Positions 25,793-35,198 are shown, numbered from the stretch's first letter. The stretch is DNA of 64,000 nt from Spirochaetota bacterium (GCA_029547205.1 JAKPPT010000131.1:19686-83685), one strand, 5' to 3'. A program made the numbers and translations. The notes: generated by a model from the sequence alone, not told the origin.

Positions 25793-25868
25793 GAGACTAA
25801 TCATACAGTATATGATTGAGCGAGCGAAAGCCGCGGGTCCTATGAGGCCTGCGGCTTTTTTATTTTTA
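25782..25868 (+). promoter_or_regulatory. his transcription attenuator (anti-terminator plus terminator)
   Basis: Two mutually exclusive pairings can be read. Anti-terminator: AGGCGTCATAGGA (25782-25794) with TCCTATGAGGCCT (25838-25850), twelve pairs and one G-G mismatch. Terminator: AAGCCGCGGGT (25828-25838) with GCCTGCGGCTT (25847-25857), followed by TTTTATTTTT. The shared segment 25838-25850 can be in only one of them. The anti-terminator's 5' arm overlaps the leader stop codon, so a ribosome that finishes the peptide covers it and lets the terminator form, whereas a ribosome stalled at the His codons does not. Confidence 0.82.
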
Positions 25869-25911
25869 CTGCAAAAAGCCCAAACATCGGCACACCATGA
25901 AGGAGGAAAAC

Positions 25912-26766
25912 ATGGAAAAGCTAAGATTGCTTATTCCCAAAGGAAGAATCCTGAACAGTATTCTTGAACTGTTCCGAGATTCCGGAATCGTGCTCAGAGC
26001 TACAGAACGCGGATATAGACCGCTTTCAAGCTTGCAATGGCTCGATGTAAAAATTATGAAACCTCAAAACATAGGAGAACTCCTGGAGCTTGGCAGTCAT
26101 GATGCAGGTTTTACCGGTTATGACTGGCTCCAGGAAACACATGCCGATGTCGAAACTGTTATGGATCTTGGGCTTGATCCGGTATCAATTGTTTCAGCAA
26201 TTCCGGAAAAATTTGAGCCAGCAACACTTGTACAAAAAGAGCTTGTTGTTGCTACCGAATATATCAATATTGCAAAAGCGTGGCTCGATACAAAAGGGTA
26301 TCGGTACCGTCTCTTGAGAACGTACGGCGCAACTGAAGTGTTCCCTCCTGATGATGCAGATATGGTTATCGACAATTCATCAACAGGGGAGACATTAAGA
26401 GAAAATGGACTTAAAGTAGTAGATACAATCCTTACGTCTTCGACCTATTTTGTTTCGTCAAAACAGGCCATGGAAAATCCAGATAAGCGTATGTACATTG
26501 ATCAACTTGCGATGCTCTTTACCGCTGTGCTTGATGCTCGAGAACGAGTCATGCTCGAAATGAATATCAGTAAAGCTGCATTGTCCTCCCTTGCCGGAAA
26601 GCTGCCCTGCATGCGCAGTCCTACTATTGCACCGCTCTATGAACAATCAGGTTATGCAGTCAAAATTGCTGTAAAACGAAACGAAGTCCCGCAACTCATA
26701 CCCCTGCTTAAAACCATGGGCGCAACTGACATCGTCGAATACGAGCTTAGAAAAGTTATTCTGTAA
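25912..26766 (+). CDS. hisG: ATP phosphoribosyltransferase, long form
   Basis: The protein has 284 residues. The ATG at 25912 has AAGGAGG six bases upstream; the ATG at 25897 lies before that site. It begins LRLLIPKGRILNSILELF, has the phosphoribosyl-diphosphate loop DMVIDNSSTGETLRENGL near residue 155 and ends with the HisG_C regulatory ACT-like domain (residues ~205-284), which in long-form enzymes binds histidine. It therefore needs no HisZ. It catalyses the first step, joining ATP and PRPP, and is the first structural gene after the attenuator. The gap to hisB is 16 bases. Confidence 0.95.
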   Translation: MEKLRLLIPKGRILNSILELFRDSGIVLRATERGYRPLSSLQWLDVKIMKPQNIGELLELGSHDAGFTGYDWLQETHADVETVMDLGLDPVSIVSAIPEKFEPATLVQKELVVATEYINIAKAWLDTKGYRYRLLRTYGATEVFPPDDADMVIDNSSTGETLRENGLKVVDTILTSSTYFVSSKQAMENPDKRMYIDQLAMLFTAVLDARERVMLEMNISKAALSSLAGKLPCMRSPTIAPLYEQSGYAVKIAVKRNEVPQLIPLLKTMGATDIVEYELRKVIL

Positions 26767-26782
26767 AAGGAGCCTTGATACT

Positions 26783-27427
26783 ATGGAAACAGAAACTAAA
26801 AACAAATTAACCTATAAACGGTCTGCATTTCTTACAAGGACAACACGAGAAACAAGTATCAGCACAACAGTTACCATTGAGGGGACAGGTAAAGCAATTC
26901 TGAGCATTATGCCAGAGTTCATGAAACACATGTTAGAAACATTTGCACTCTGGAGCAGTCTCGATATTGAACTCGCTGCAGCAGGTGACATAACAGTCGA
27001 CTTTCACCATCTCATAGAAGACACAGGAATAGTATTTGGTCAAGCACTCAACGAAGCACTCGGTTCTAAACAAGGAATACGCCGCTCTGCATTCGCATAT
27101 ATCCCAATGGATGAATCTCTCGTTCGCACCGTGATCGATATTTCGGGTAGAGGCTGCTGCTTTCTATCGGGTACCTTTGGAGAATCAGCTATTTACGCAG
27201 AAGCCACAACCTTCCCCGTTTCGCTCATTGAGGATTTCTGGCAGGCATTTGCCCGAAGTGCTGGTGTAACACTGCACATTGACATTCTAAAATCACGGAG
27301 TGCACATCACTCAATAGAAGCGCTCTTTAAGGCTGCTGGCAGAGCTCTCAAAGAAGCATGTGCAATTGAGCCACCACAATCGGGGACAGACCCCCAAATA
27401 CTCTCAGTGAAAGGAGTAATTGCATGA
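26783..27427 (+). CDS. hisB: imidazoleglycerol-phosphate dehydratase
   Basis: The protein has 214 residues. Mn-binding His-rich repeats typical of the family are seen as DFHHLIEDTGIVFGQAL (about residues 74-90) and SAHHSIEALFKAAGRALKEA (about 173-192), near-symmetric halves of the fold. This is the single-function dehydratase, without the fused histidinol-phosphatase of enterobacteria. AAGGAG precedes the ATG. hisH begins in its last codons with a 4-base overlap (ATGA). Confidence 0.95.
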   Translation: METETKNKLTYKRSAFLTRTTRETSISTTVTIEGTGKAILSIMPEFMKHMLETFALWSSLDIELAAAGDITVDFHHLIEDTGIVFGQALNEALGSKQGIRRSAFAYIPMDESLVRTVIDISGRGCCFLSGTFGESAIYAEATTFPVSLIEDFWQAFARSAGVTLHIDILKSRSAHHSIEALFKAAGRALKEACAIEPPQSGTDPQILSVKGVIA

Positions 27428-28125
27428 TTGGCATTCTCAAAAGCGGAAACTATCGATCGGTATACAATGCGCTAGCCTATCTTGGTTTCGAAGCAGCGAT
27501 ACTCCAACAACCCGATGAGCTCAAACCATCATACCGCGCTCTTGTGGTACCCGGTAATGGGAACTTTCAATCATTTATGGAGCGATTGCAACAATCAGGT
27601 TGGAAAGATACACTACTAACCTGGATTAAAGCAGAAAGACCGTATTTGGGAATTTGTATTGGTTTCCAGATCCTTTTTGAAACAAGCGAAGAAACTATTA
27701 CAGTTAGAGAGCTCGTGGTTCCCTCCGAAATCATTGCAAACATTAAACCGGATTCACAACTCACAGAGGGGCTCGGGATCATTCCAGGTTCGGTAAAAAA
27801 AATCCAGAGCAGCAAGGTACCACTCATTGGATGGAACTACACAACATTTTTAAGAAACATCATTTCTAATAGCTACCAAAAAGATGAATATTTTTATTAC
27901 ATCCATTCATACTATGCAGCATGCTCAGACCCATCAATCGTAGTTGCTTCAGCAACATACGAAAACACAAAGTACTGTGCTGGGATTGCATACAATAGTA
28001 TTACAGCTTTTCAGTTTCATCCGGAACGGTCAGGCATAGCAGGGCTTTCACTGCTCCAGACATGGGCAAACACAGTACAGTCACCGTCAAGCATATCGCG
28101 GCTCTCCAGGTACATCGGAGGCTAG
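27424..28125 (+). CDS. hisH: imidazole glycerol phosphate synthase, glutaminase subunit
   Basis: The protein has 233 residues, class I glutamine amidotransferase. The oxyanion strand is VVPGNGNF, the nucleophilic Cys lies in YLGICIGFQILFE and the His/Glu of the triad lie in FQFHPERSG. It makes ammonia for HisF. There is a somewhat long insertion near residues 95-130 compared with the ~200-residue norm. It overlaps hisB by 4 bases and precedes hisF by 4 bases. Confidence 0.94.
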   Translation: MIGILKSGNYRSVYNALAYLGFEAAILQQPDELKPSYRALVVPGNGNFQSFMERLQQSGWKDTLLTWIKAERPYLGICIGFQILFETSEETITVRELVVPSEIIANIKPDSQLTEGLGIIPGSVKKIQSSKVPLIGWNYTTFLRNIISNSYQKDEYFYYIHSYYAACSDPSIVVASATYENTKYCAGIAYNSITAFQFHPERSGIAGLSLLQTWANTVQSPSSISRLSRYIGG

Positions 28126-28129
28126 AACC

Positions 28130-28891
28130 ATGACGGCTAAAAGAATTATCCCCTGCCTCGATATTGCGAATGGAACAGTGGTCAAAGGCAATCAGTATCG
28201 AGCACTCACTCCAATAGGTGATCCACTAAAACTTGTTCGGCGATACGAACAGGATGGTGCTGACGAAATCATTTTGCTCGATATCCTTGCAACACCAGAT
28301 GCCCAAACACCGATGACTGACCTCATACGACTACTCACTCCGTCTACCTTTATTCCTATATGTGTTGGCGGCGGCATCAGAAGCTTAGACGATGTGCATG
28401 CACTCATGGATGCGGGCACCGATAAGGTAGCAATATGCAGTGCTGCACTTGAAAACCCTGCACTCATTACCACAATAGCAAAACAGTACGGGAGCCAGTG
28501 CGTCGTTGTTTCCATCGATGCAAAACAGGACACGACGCGAAAAACATGGTTGTGTTTTTCTCATGGTGGCAGAACAAACACCGGCATCGATGTCCTAACC
28601 TGGGCACAGGAAGCTGAAGCGCGTGGAGCAGGAGAAATTCTCCTCAACTCAATTGATGCTGATGGCACTGGAAAAGGATATGACATCAAACTGCTCAAAG
28701 CTGTTTCTACACGAGTACACATTCCTGTAATTGCATCGAGCGGTGCCGGAACCCTTGCACACATTCGCGATGCGTTCTCTGTAGGTCATGCCGATGCAGT
28801 CCTCATTGCGGGAATGCTGCATCGTCGAGAGACAACCATACAAGCAATCAAACAATTTTTATTAGAAGAAGGAGTTACAGTACGATGTTAA
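28130..28891 (+). CDS. hisF: imidazole glycerol phosphate synthase, cyclase subunit
   Basis: The protein has 253 residues, the normal (beta/alpha)8 length. The two catalytic Asp residues are in IIPCLDIANGTVVKG (D near 11) and VVSIDAKQD (near 131). Phosphate-binding loops are CVGGGIRS and ASSGAGT. It closes the imidazole ring and releases AICAR. It overlaps the next gene by 7 bases. Confidence 0.96.
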   Translation: MTAKRIIPCLDIANGTVVKGNQYRALTPIGDPLKLVRRYEQDGADEIILLDILATPDAQTPMTDLIRLLTPSTFIPICVGGGIRSLDDVHALMDAGTDKVAICSAALENPALITTIAKQYGSQCVVVSIDAKQDTTRKTWLCFSHGGRTNTGIDVLTWAQEAEARGAGEILLNSIDADGTGKGYDIKLLKAVSTRVHIPVIASSGAGTLAHIRDAFSVGHADAVLIAGMLHRRETTIQAIKQFLLEEGVTVRC

Positions 28892-30153
28892 TACCATCAA
28901 TCGATATATCACAAGGCAAAGTGGTTCAGCTTAAACAAGGCGAGACGCTGATGCTCGAACGCGACAATCCGGAACAGCTCGTTCAGGAATTCTCTTTATA
29001 TGGAGTACCTGCTCTCATCGATATTGACGCAGCAAAAGGTGAAGGCTCTAACCGTAATCTCATTACCTCACTACTTAAACTGCAATCATGCATAGTAGGA
29101 GGAGGCATCCGCACCATTGAAGATGCTCGCTACTATATTGCAAATGGAGCAAAAAAAATAATTATTGGTTCGAGCATATTTTCTAAAAAACCAGAAACAG
29201 GTCAGTACACTATCAATGAAGTATTGCTTTCCGAACTGCAAAAAACAATTGGAAGATCACGAATTATTGCAGCACTTGATGTACGCGATGAAACGGTTGT
29301 CATTAATGGCTGGAAATCATCAACAGCGTTAAATATTTTTTCACTGCTGCCAAAAATCGAGCAGTATGCAGGTACCGTGCTGATTACGTCGGTACACCGA
29401 GAAGGACTTATGGCAGGGACAGACTTGCAGCTCTATAAAAAAATTAGGGAAACCACTAACATGCCTGTAATCGCAGCAGGCGGAATATTCACACAGCAAG
29501 AAATACAAGCACTCGCTCAGCTCAACATCGATTCGCAGCTCGGCATGGCTCTTTACACTAACCAACTTTCACTACCCGATGCCTTTAGTGCACAGCTGAA
29601 CTGGTCTTCCGAATTGCTTCCTGTTATTGCACAAAGTCCCGAGGGGTCAGTCCTCATGCTAGGTTATACAAACCAGGAAGCGCTCAAGGAAAGTTTTTTA
29701 CGACGCAAACTGTGCTTTTACAGCAGGAGCCGGAAGCGCCTCTGGATGAAAGGGGAAACGTCTGGTAACACGCTCGCCCTCATCAGCATGCGTACCGACT
29801 GCGACCGTGATACCATTCTAGCACAAGTTGTCCCCAAAAGCCCGGTATGTCACACAGGGAACGGAACCTGTTTTGGTGAACCTATATTCACACTGGAACA
29901 GCTCCAGAACATCATCAGAGAACGATTTACCAATCCGACACCGGGCTCATATACAGCAACTCTTGATGACAGTGCAGCACGTGCAAAGCTCATGGAAGAA
30001 GCACAGGAAGTCTGCGAAGCGAATACCGCAGAGGAAGTTATCTGGGAATCTGCCGATGTGCTCTACTTTCTCCTTGTGCTCATGACCAAAAAAGGGGTCA
30101 GTCTTGATGCAGTTCTGCGGGAACTCGAACGGAGAAGGAGGCTCAAGCAATGA
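28885..30153 (+). CDS. hisA-hisIE: HisA-HisI-HisE trifunctional fusion (ProFAR isomerase + PRA-cyclohydrolase/PRA-pyrophosphohydrolase)
   Basis: One uninterrupted 422-residue ORF holds three enzymes. Residues ~1-235 are HisA: PSIDISQGKVVQLKQGE (Asp7), IVGGGIRTIEDA, ALDVRDETVVINGW (second catalytic Asp) and VIAAGGIFT. Residues ~240-335 are HisI: MLGYTNQEALKES, CFYSRSRKRLWMKGETSGN, RTDCDRDTI and VCHTGNGTCFG, with metal-binding Cys/His. Residues ~345-422 are HisE: LMEEAQEVCEAN and WESADVLYFLLVLM. It thus performs steps 2, 3 and 4 of the pathway in one chain. HisIE fusions are common; joining HisA in front is unusual. It overlaps hisF by 7 bases and hisC by 4. Confidence 0.93.
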   Translation: MLIPSIDISQGKVVQLKQGETLMLERDNPEQLVQEFSLYGVPALIDIDAAKGEGSNRNLITSLLKLQSCIVGGGIRTIEDARYYIANGAKKIIIGSSIFSKKPETGQYTINEVLLSELQKTIGRSRIIAALDVRDETVVINGWKSSTALNIFSLLPKIEQYAGTVLITSVHREGLMAGTDLQLYKKIRETTNMPVIAAGGIFTQQEIQALAQLNIDSQLGMALYTNQLSLPDAFSAQLNWSSELLPVIAQSPEGSVLMLGYTNQEALKESFLRRKLCFYSRSRKRLWMKGETSGNTLALISMRTDCDRDTILAQVVPKSPVCHTGNGTCFGEPIFTLEQLQNIIRERFTNPTPGSYTATLDDSAARAKLMEEAQEVCEANTAEEVIWESADVLYFLLVLMTKKGVSLDAVLRELERRRRLKQ

Positions 30154-31229
30154 AATATTGGAATGAACGCATTAGCACGATCGAACCCTACACTCCCGGA
30201 GAGCAACCTCAAGACAGCAACTGGATCAAGCTCAACACTAATGAAAACCCTTGGGAACCCGCACCATCGGTACTCGAGTCAATCATGAACGCTGCGGCAG
30301 CAAACCTCAATCGATACCCTGACCCCAATGCTCGGTTGTTTTGCTCTGCAGCAGCACAGTATTGCAAGGTTCCTGAGTCATACATATTTGCTGGAAATGG
30401 TTCCGATGAAATTCTCGCTTTTGCGTTTGGGGCACTGTTTAAACCGCCCATTGTGTTTCCCGATGTAACCTACAGCTTCTATCCCATATATGCTGAGCTC
30501 TGGTCGCTTCCATATGAAACCGTTCCGCTTAGCGATAATTTTGTTATCTATCCGGAAATGCTCTTGAGACCATGCGGCGGTGTTATGCTCTGTAATCCAA
30601 ACGCACCAACAGGTATTGCATTACCGCGTGAACGTGTGCTTGAAATCGTCTCCTATCACCAAAAACAAAACACTGTCGTAATTGTTGATGAAGCGTATGT
30701 CGAGTTCGGAGCAGAATCTGTTGTCCGTGACACAGAACAGTACGACAACCTGCTTGTCGTGAGGACACTCTCAAAATCAAAAAGCATTGCCGGTCTCAGG
30801 GCAGGATATGCTGTTGGAAATCCTGATCTCATAGCTGGCCTCAAGCGGATACGCGATATGGTCAATTCATATACCATGAACACAGTCTCTCAACTTGCCG
30901 GGGCAGCTGCTCTGCTCGCAGAAGAATACTATGCAGCGAAAACTTCTCTGCTCATCAGGACTCGAGAAGCGACACGGGATCGCCTCATAGCAGGAGGATG
31001 GCAAGTGCTCCCCTCAAGTTCTAATTTCTTATTCATGAGTCTTCCTGGTACAAACGGAGTTGAACTCTACAGCGCATTTAAGGAGCGACGCATACTCGTG
31101 CGCTACTGGGATAAACCTAAAATACGCAATCACATCAGAGTTACAATAGGCACTCCAGAGGAAATGGATATTTTTTGCCAGACAGCGCTCGAGCTTGCTG
31201 GATCTAACCGTAATGCACAAGGAGCATAG
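30150..31229 (+). CDS. hisC: histidinol-phosphate aminotransferase
   Basis: The protein has 359 residues, fold-type I PLP enzyme. Seen are KLNTNENPWEPAPSV, GNGSDEIL, NPNAPTGIALP, VVDEAYVEFG and the Schiff-base lysine region TLSKSKSIAGLRAGY, plus a C-terminal RVTIGTPEE. It transfers an amino group from glutamate to imidazole-acetol phosphate. The ATG overlaps the fusion gene's stop by 4 bases; hisD starts 5 bases after its stop. Confidence 0.95.
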   Translation: MKYWNERISTIEPYTPGEQPQDSNWIKLNTNENPWEPAPSVLESIMNAAAANLNRYPDPNARLFCSAAAQYCKVPESYIFAGNGSDEILAFAFGALFKPPIVFPDVTYSFYPIYAELWSLPYETVPLSDNFVIYPEMLLRPCGGVMLCNPNAPTGIALPRERVLEIVSYHQKQNTVVIVDEAYVEFGAESVVRDTEQYDNLLVVRTLSKSKSIAGLRAGYAVGNPDLIAGLKRIRDMVNSYTMNTVSQLAGAAALLAEEYYAAKTSLLIRTREATRDRLIAGGWQVLPSSSNFLFMSLPGTNGVELYSAFKERRILVRYWDKPKIRNHIRVTIGTPEEMDIFCQTALELAGSNRNAQGA

Positions 31230-31234
31230 CAACT

Positions 31235-32611
31235 ATGGAAACCTTACAAAACAAAAAATCAGAAACTATCAGCAACTCAATTCCGTTATATAGAAGCGAA
31301 CAATTTTTAACTTTATGGAACAAAATTCAGGCTACAAGCAATAGTGGCAACAAAGCAATCGTTACTGCCGTATCGGAAATTATTGAAAACGTACGAACCA
31401 ATGGAGATAGTTCGCTCTATCGGTATACGGAACAATTCGATGGAGTCAGGCTTTCCACTTTGAGAGTAACACAGGCTGATATTGAGCGAGCATACAGTGA
31501 TCTCAACAGTGAAAACCCTGCGCTCATTGCTGCACTCAAAAAAGCAGCTCATAGTATTCGGAGATTTGCAGAACTCCAGGCTGCTGAGCTGCAAAATTTT
31601 CAAGTAATGATCGCACCCGGTGTTAGTGCAGGTCAGAAAATAGTACCAGTTACCGCTGCAGGTATTTATGTCCCCGGAGGACGGTATCCGCTTATTTCAT
31701 CGGTGCTCATGGGTGCAATCCCTGCACGAGTAGCTGGAGTTAAAAAAATAATACTTGCAACCCCACCCACAGCATCGGGAACACCCGCATCAGGTATTTT
31801 AGCAGCCGCAAAAATTGCTCAGGTAGATGAAGTGTATACAATTGGCGGAGCACAGGCTATAGCAGCGCTGGCTTTTGGCACAGAGACTGTCCCCCGTGTC
31901 GATGTCATTGCAGGACCGGGAAATGCCTACGTTGCAGAAGCAAAGCGTCAGGTGTACGGCTACGTAGGAATTGATCTCATTGCAGGACCAACCGATATTC
32001 TCATTCTAGCCGATGAAAAGCACTGTACCGGTATCGGTGCTCGCCTCATTGCATTGGATATGCTTGCACAGGCAGAACACGACCCCAACGCTCAAGCGCG
32101 CGTACTTGTCCCGAGTGAAGCAGCAGGAAATGCAATTAATAAAGCTCTACAGGAAGAGCTTGCACAGTGCAAAAATAAAAATATAGTAACAAGCTCACTT
32201 TCTGCTAACGCTGCAATTATTGTTTATTCGACAGTCTCAGAAGCAATCTCACTTGCAAATACCATTGCTCCAGAACATCTCGAACTCTTTTGCAGTAATG
32301 CAGCGTATATCAGTCAGAATCTCATTAATTACGGTTCGCTATTTATTGGTCAGCTCACTCCCGAAGTTCTCGGCGACTACGCTGCCGGCGTCAACCATAC
32401 ACTGCCAACTATGGGTAACGCACGCTTTTCGAGCGGTCTTTCCGTGAGAACCTTTCTTAAATCATCAACCTTTCTTTCCTGCCGCGAAGGAACAGGTCTT
32501 GCAGAATTGCTCGAAACGAGCATGATTATCGCAGAAGCAGAGGGCATCTTTGCTCATAAGCACAGCGCACAGGCAAGAGTTATGCTTAGCAAAAACGGTG
32601 AACCTAGATGA
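31235..32611 (+). CDS. hisD: histidinol dehydrogenase
   Basis: The protein has 458 residues, slightly long for the family (~430) because of a ~25-residue N-terminal lead. Motifs: YVPGGRYPLISSVLMGAIPA, GGAQAIAALAFGTETVPRVD, IAGPGNAYVAEAKR, DLIAGPTDILILAD, DMLAQAEHDPNA (zinc and catalytic region) and DYAAGVNHTLPT. It performs the last two oxidations to histidine. It ends the operon; a terminator lies ~100 bases downstream. No histidinol-phosphatase gene (HisN/HisJ type) is present in this operon. Confidence 0.95.
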   Translation: METLQNKKSETISNSIPLYRSEQFLTLWNKIQATSNSGNKAIVTAVSEIIENVRTNGDSSLYRYTEQFDGVRLSTLRVTQADIERAYSDLNSENPALIAALKKAAHSIRRFAELQAAELQNFQVMIAPGVSAGQKIVPVTAAGIYVPGGRYPLISSVLMGAIPARVAGVKKIILATPPTASGTPASGILAAAKIAQVDEVYTIGGAQAIAALAFGTETVPRVDVIAGPGNAYVAEAKRQVYGYVGIDLIAGPTDILILADEKHCTGIGARLIALDMLAQAEHDPNAQARVLVPSEAAGNAINKALQEELAQCKNKNIVTSSLSANAAIIVYSTVSEAISLANTIAPEHLELFCSNAAYISQNLINYGSLFIGQLTPEVLGDYAAGVNHTLPTMGNARFSSGLSVRTFLKSSTFLSCREGTGLAELLETSMIIAEAEGIFAHKHSAQARVMLSKNGEPR

Positions 32612-32709
32612 TTGGGCAGCACCATGTTTCTTGCATAATTAATTAGTAAATGAACGTCTCCCTATAAGTGCACTGCGTTAAATTACTTCGTAATCGGCCA
32701 CACCATCAC

Positions 32710-32743
32710 GAGCAATACGTCACACCTGGCGTATTGCTCTTTT
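32710..32743 (+). terminator. rho-independent terminator of the his operon
   Basis: A perfect 10-base stem GAGCAATACG / CGTATTGCTC with a 10-base loop is followed by TTTT. It closes the his operon before the mrfA gene. Confidence 0.82.
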
Positions 32744-32831
32744 ACCGCTCGCTGATTCATTAGTTTTGTCACACATTACGGTTAGCACCTTTTACTGGTA
32801 AATCCCCGTCAAACAGTGTATACTCACAATC

Positions 32832-35198
32832 ATGGACAAACAGGAAATCCTCAATTCTATTATCGCCGATCCTCGCTTTGCCAAAAACATAGTGTATGAA
32901 AAAATCATCCCTGCTACGCATGGAACATATAGCAATTTCCCAGCAACCCTGCCGGGACCGCTTGTTACTGCACTACGGGCTCGGGGAATTGAACAGCTCT
33001 ATACTCATCAGGCAGAAGTATGGGAAGCAGCACAGCAGGGCAATAATGTCATTGTTGTAACCCCTACCGCATCGGGGAAGACTCTATCGTATAACCTTCC
33101 CGTGCTTTCTGCTCTGCTCACCGATGAGCATGCCCGTGCTTTGTACCTCTTTCCAACAAAAGCGCTCTCACAGGACCAACAATCAGAACTCAACGAACTC
33201 ATTCTTGCATCACAGGGATCACTTCCTATCAAAATATGCACCTATGACGGGGACACACCAGAATCTCTGCGGATATCCGCGCGCGATACGGGACGCATCA
33301 TAATAAGCAACCCCGATATGCTCCATACAGGGATACTTCCCAACCATCCCAAATGGATAAAATTTTTTTCACGCCTCAAATATATCATTATTGATGAAGC
33401 ACATGCTTACCGTGGTGTTTTTGGCAGCCATGTCGCAAATGTGATACGCCGATTAAAACGCATTACCGCATTTTATGGAGCAAAACCACAATTTATCCTC
33501 TGCTCAGCTACTATTGGTAATCCTCAAGAACTAGCGGAATCACTCATTGGAGAACCCATAACCCTCGTTGATAATAACGGTGCACCACAAAGCGAAAAAC
33601 GTATTATCCTATACAATCCACCTATCGTTGATTATGTCCAGGGCATCAGAATAAGTTCTATTAACGAAAGTCGGAGATGGGCTGTCGCTTTGCTCAAAGC
33701 AGGTATAAAAACAATTCTCTTTGCGCATTCCCGTGTCAAAACCGAGGTCGCTGCAAGCTATATTCGTGAAGACCTTGCTAATTTTTATACCGATAACAGC
33801 CGCATACGCATCGAGCCATACCGCGGAGGGCTCCTCCCAAACGAACGGAGAGAAATTGAGCGGGGACTCCGTGAAGGCACAATTCACGGCGTCGTTTCCA
33901 CCAACGCACTGGAACTTGGTATTGATATTGGCGGACTCGATGCTGCAGTCGTAGCAGGATACCCCGGATCGTTTAACTCGTTCTGGCAGCAAATAGGTCG
34001 AGCTGGTCGGCGAGGCGGACTATCAGCATCGATATTTGTAGCATCATCTGCTCCACTCGATCAATTCATTATGAATGATCCTGAATGGTTCTTTAACAAG
34101 AATCATGAAGAAGCCCTGCTCGATCCAGATAATCCATACATTTACCTTGATCATGTAAAGTGTGCTGCTTTCGAACTTCCGTTTACTGCGGATGCACTCT
34201 CAAAAGACCCCTTTGGAGTGAATGCCCGCGATGCACTTGAGTTTTTAGAGGAAGATGGTATCGTTCGCCTGAGTGGAAACCGCTGGCACTGGTCTGATCG
34301 ATCCTACCCTGCAGAAAGCATCAGTCTTCGTTCTGCAGCAAGCGATAATGTAGTAATCATTGACACAACACGTGGACGCAATACAGTCATTGGAGAAATG
34401 GACAGACCGAGCGCAAAAGAGCTCCTGTTTGATAATGCTGTTTACATTCACCGTGGAAATCAATTTATTGTAACAAAACTGGACTTAGAAAACCATAAAT
34501 GTTTTGTTGAAGAATCTGAAACAAATTACTATACCGATGCGCTTGTAAAAACAGATATCAAGCCACTCTCCGAAGACGAATCATATGAGTATGCGGTTTC
34601 TGAACCACATTCTGAGCAATCAGACAATGCTGCCCAGACACGAAAAATTCTTGCACGCGCCATAGTCGGTGATGTACTTGTACGGTCACAGGTTGCAAAG
34701 TATAAAAAGATCCGCTTTCATACCCATGAAAATGTAGGCTATGGAGACATTTCTCTCCCAGAAGAAGAAGTGCAGACGCGAGCCATAGCGCTCCTTTTTG
34801 GAGATGACACAATTGCGGGAAAAACGCTAACCGATCTTTCGGAAGAAGCTCTCGGCGATCTCCTTGCTGGTCTCGGTAATCTTGTAAAACACATCGCTCC
34901 AATTTTCCTGCTCTGCGATCCCCGGGATATCGGCATAGCCGAACGCGTACGGGATCCACACTTTGAAGTACCAGCGTTATATGTATATGACCACTATCCC
35001 GGAGGCACGGGTCTTGCGGAAGGCATTGCAGAGAAGGTTCCAGATCTCCTGCGATCTACTGCAAAAGCGCTCTTCGCCTGTCCCTGTAAGAACGGATGCC
35101 CATCGTGTGTCGGACCAGAACATGATAAGACACTCGTTACTAATTTTTTTCATGCACTTATAATGCCGTCTGAGCTATCCAGTATCTTTATGCAGTAA
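32832..35198 (+). CDS. mrfA: DEAD/DEAH-box helicase with DUF1998-type zinc domain (MrfA/YprA family)
   Basis: The protein has 788 residues. It is a superfamily 2 helicase: Q-like YTHQAEVWEA, motif I TPTASGKTLSYNLPVL (~residue 78), motif II DEAHAYRGVFGSHV (~188), SATIGNPQE, TNALELGIDIGGLDA and motif VI QIGRAGRRGG. The C-terminal DUF1998 region ends with ACPCKNGCPSCVGPEHD, a four-Cys zinc site typical of MrfA. In Bacillus subtilis MrfA (YprA) works with the exonuclease MrfB in repair of mitomycin C damage; the mrfB homologue follows 9 bases downstream here. No clear ribosome site precedes the ATG. Confidence 0.92.
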   Translation: MDKQEILNSIIADPRFAKNIVYEKIIPATHGTYSNFPATLPGPLVTALRARGIEQLYTHQAEVWEAAQQGNNVIVVTPTASGKTLSYNLPVLSALLTDEHARALYLFPTKALSQDQQSELNELILASQGSLPIKICTYDGDTPESLRISARDTGRIIISNPDMLHTGILPNHPKWIKFFSRLKYIIIDEAHAYRGVFGSHVANVIRRLKRITAFYGAKPQFILCSATIGNPQELAESLIGEPITLVDNNGAPQSEKRIILYNPPIVDYVQGIRISSINESRRWAVALLKAGIKTILFAHSRVKTEVAASYIREDLANFYTDNSRIRIEPYRGGLLPNERREIERGLREGTIHGVVSTNALELGIDIGGLDAAVVAGYPGSFNSFWQQIGRAGRRGGLSASIFVASSAPLDQFIMNDPEWFFNKNHEEALLDPDNPYIYLDHVKCAAFELPFTADALSKDPFGVNARDALEFLEEDGIVRLSGNRWHWSDRSYPAESISLRSAASDNVVIIDTTRGRNTVIGEMDRPSAKELLFDNAVYIHRGNQFIVTKLDLENHKCFVEESETNYYTDALVKTDIKPLSEDESYEYAVSEPHSEQSDNAAQTRKILARAIVGDVLVRSQVAKYKKIRFHTHENVGYGDISLPEEEVQTRAIALLFGDDTIAGKTLTDLSEEALGDLLAGLGNLVKHIAPIFLLCDPRDIGIAERVRDPHFEVPALYVYDHYPGGTGLAEGIAEKVPDLLRSTAKALFACPCKNGCPSCVGPEHDKTLVTNFFHALIMPSELSSIFMQ

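Noticed and set aside
25733..25868. T-box or riboswitch in front of hisG
   Set aside because: No T-box signature bulge or specifier arm; the His-rich ORF and competing hairpins explain the leader better.
28885..29600. Loss of a catalytic Asp in HisA, since the segment TSVHREG lacks the usual Asp after Thr
   Set aside because: The general acid/base residues are Asp7 and the Asp in ALDVRDE, both present; the TSVHREG position varies in the family.
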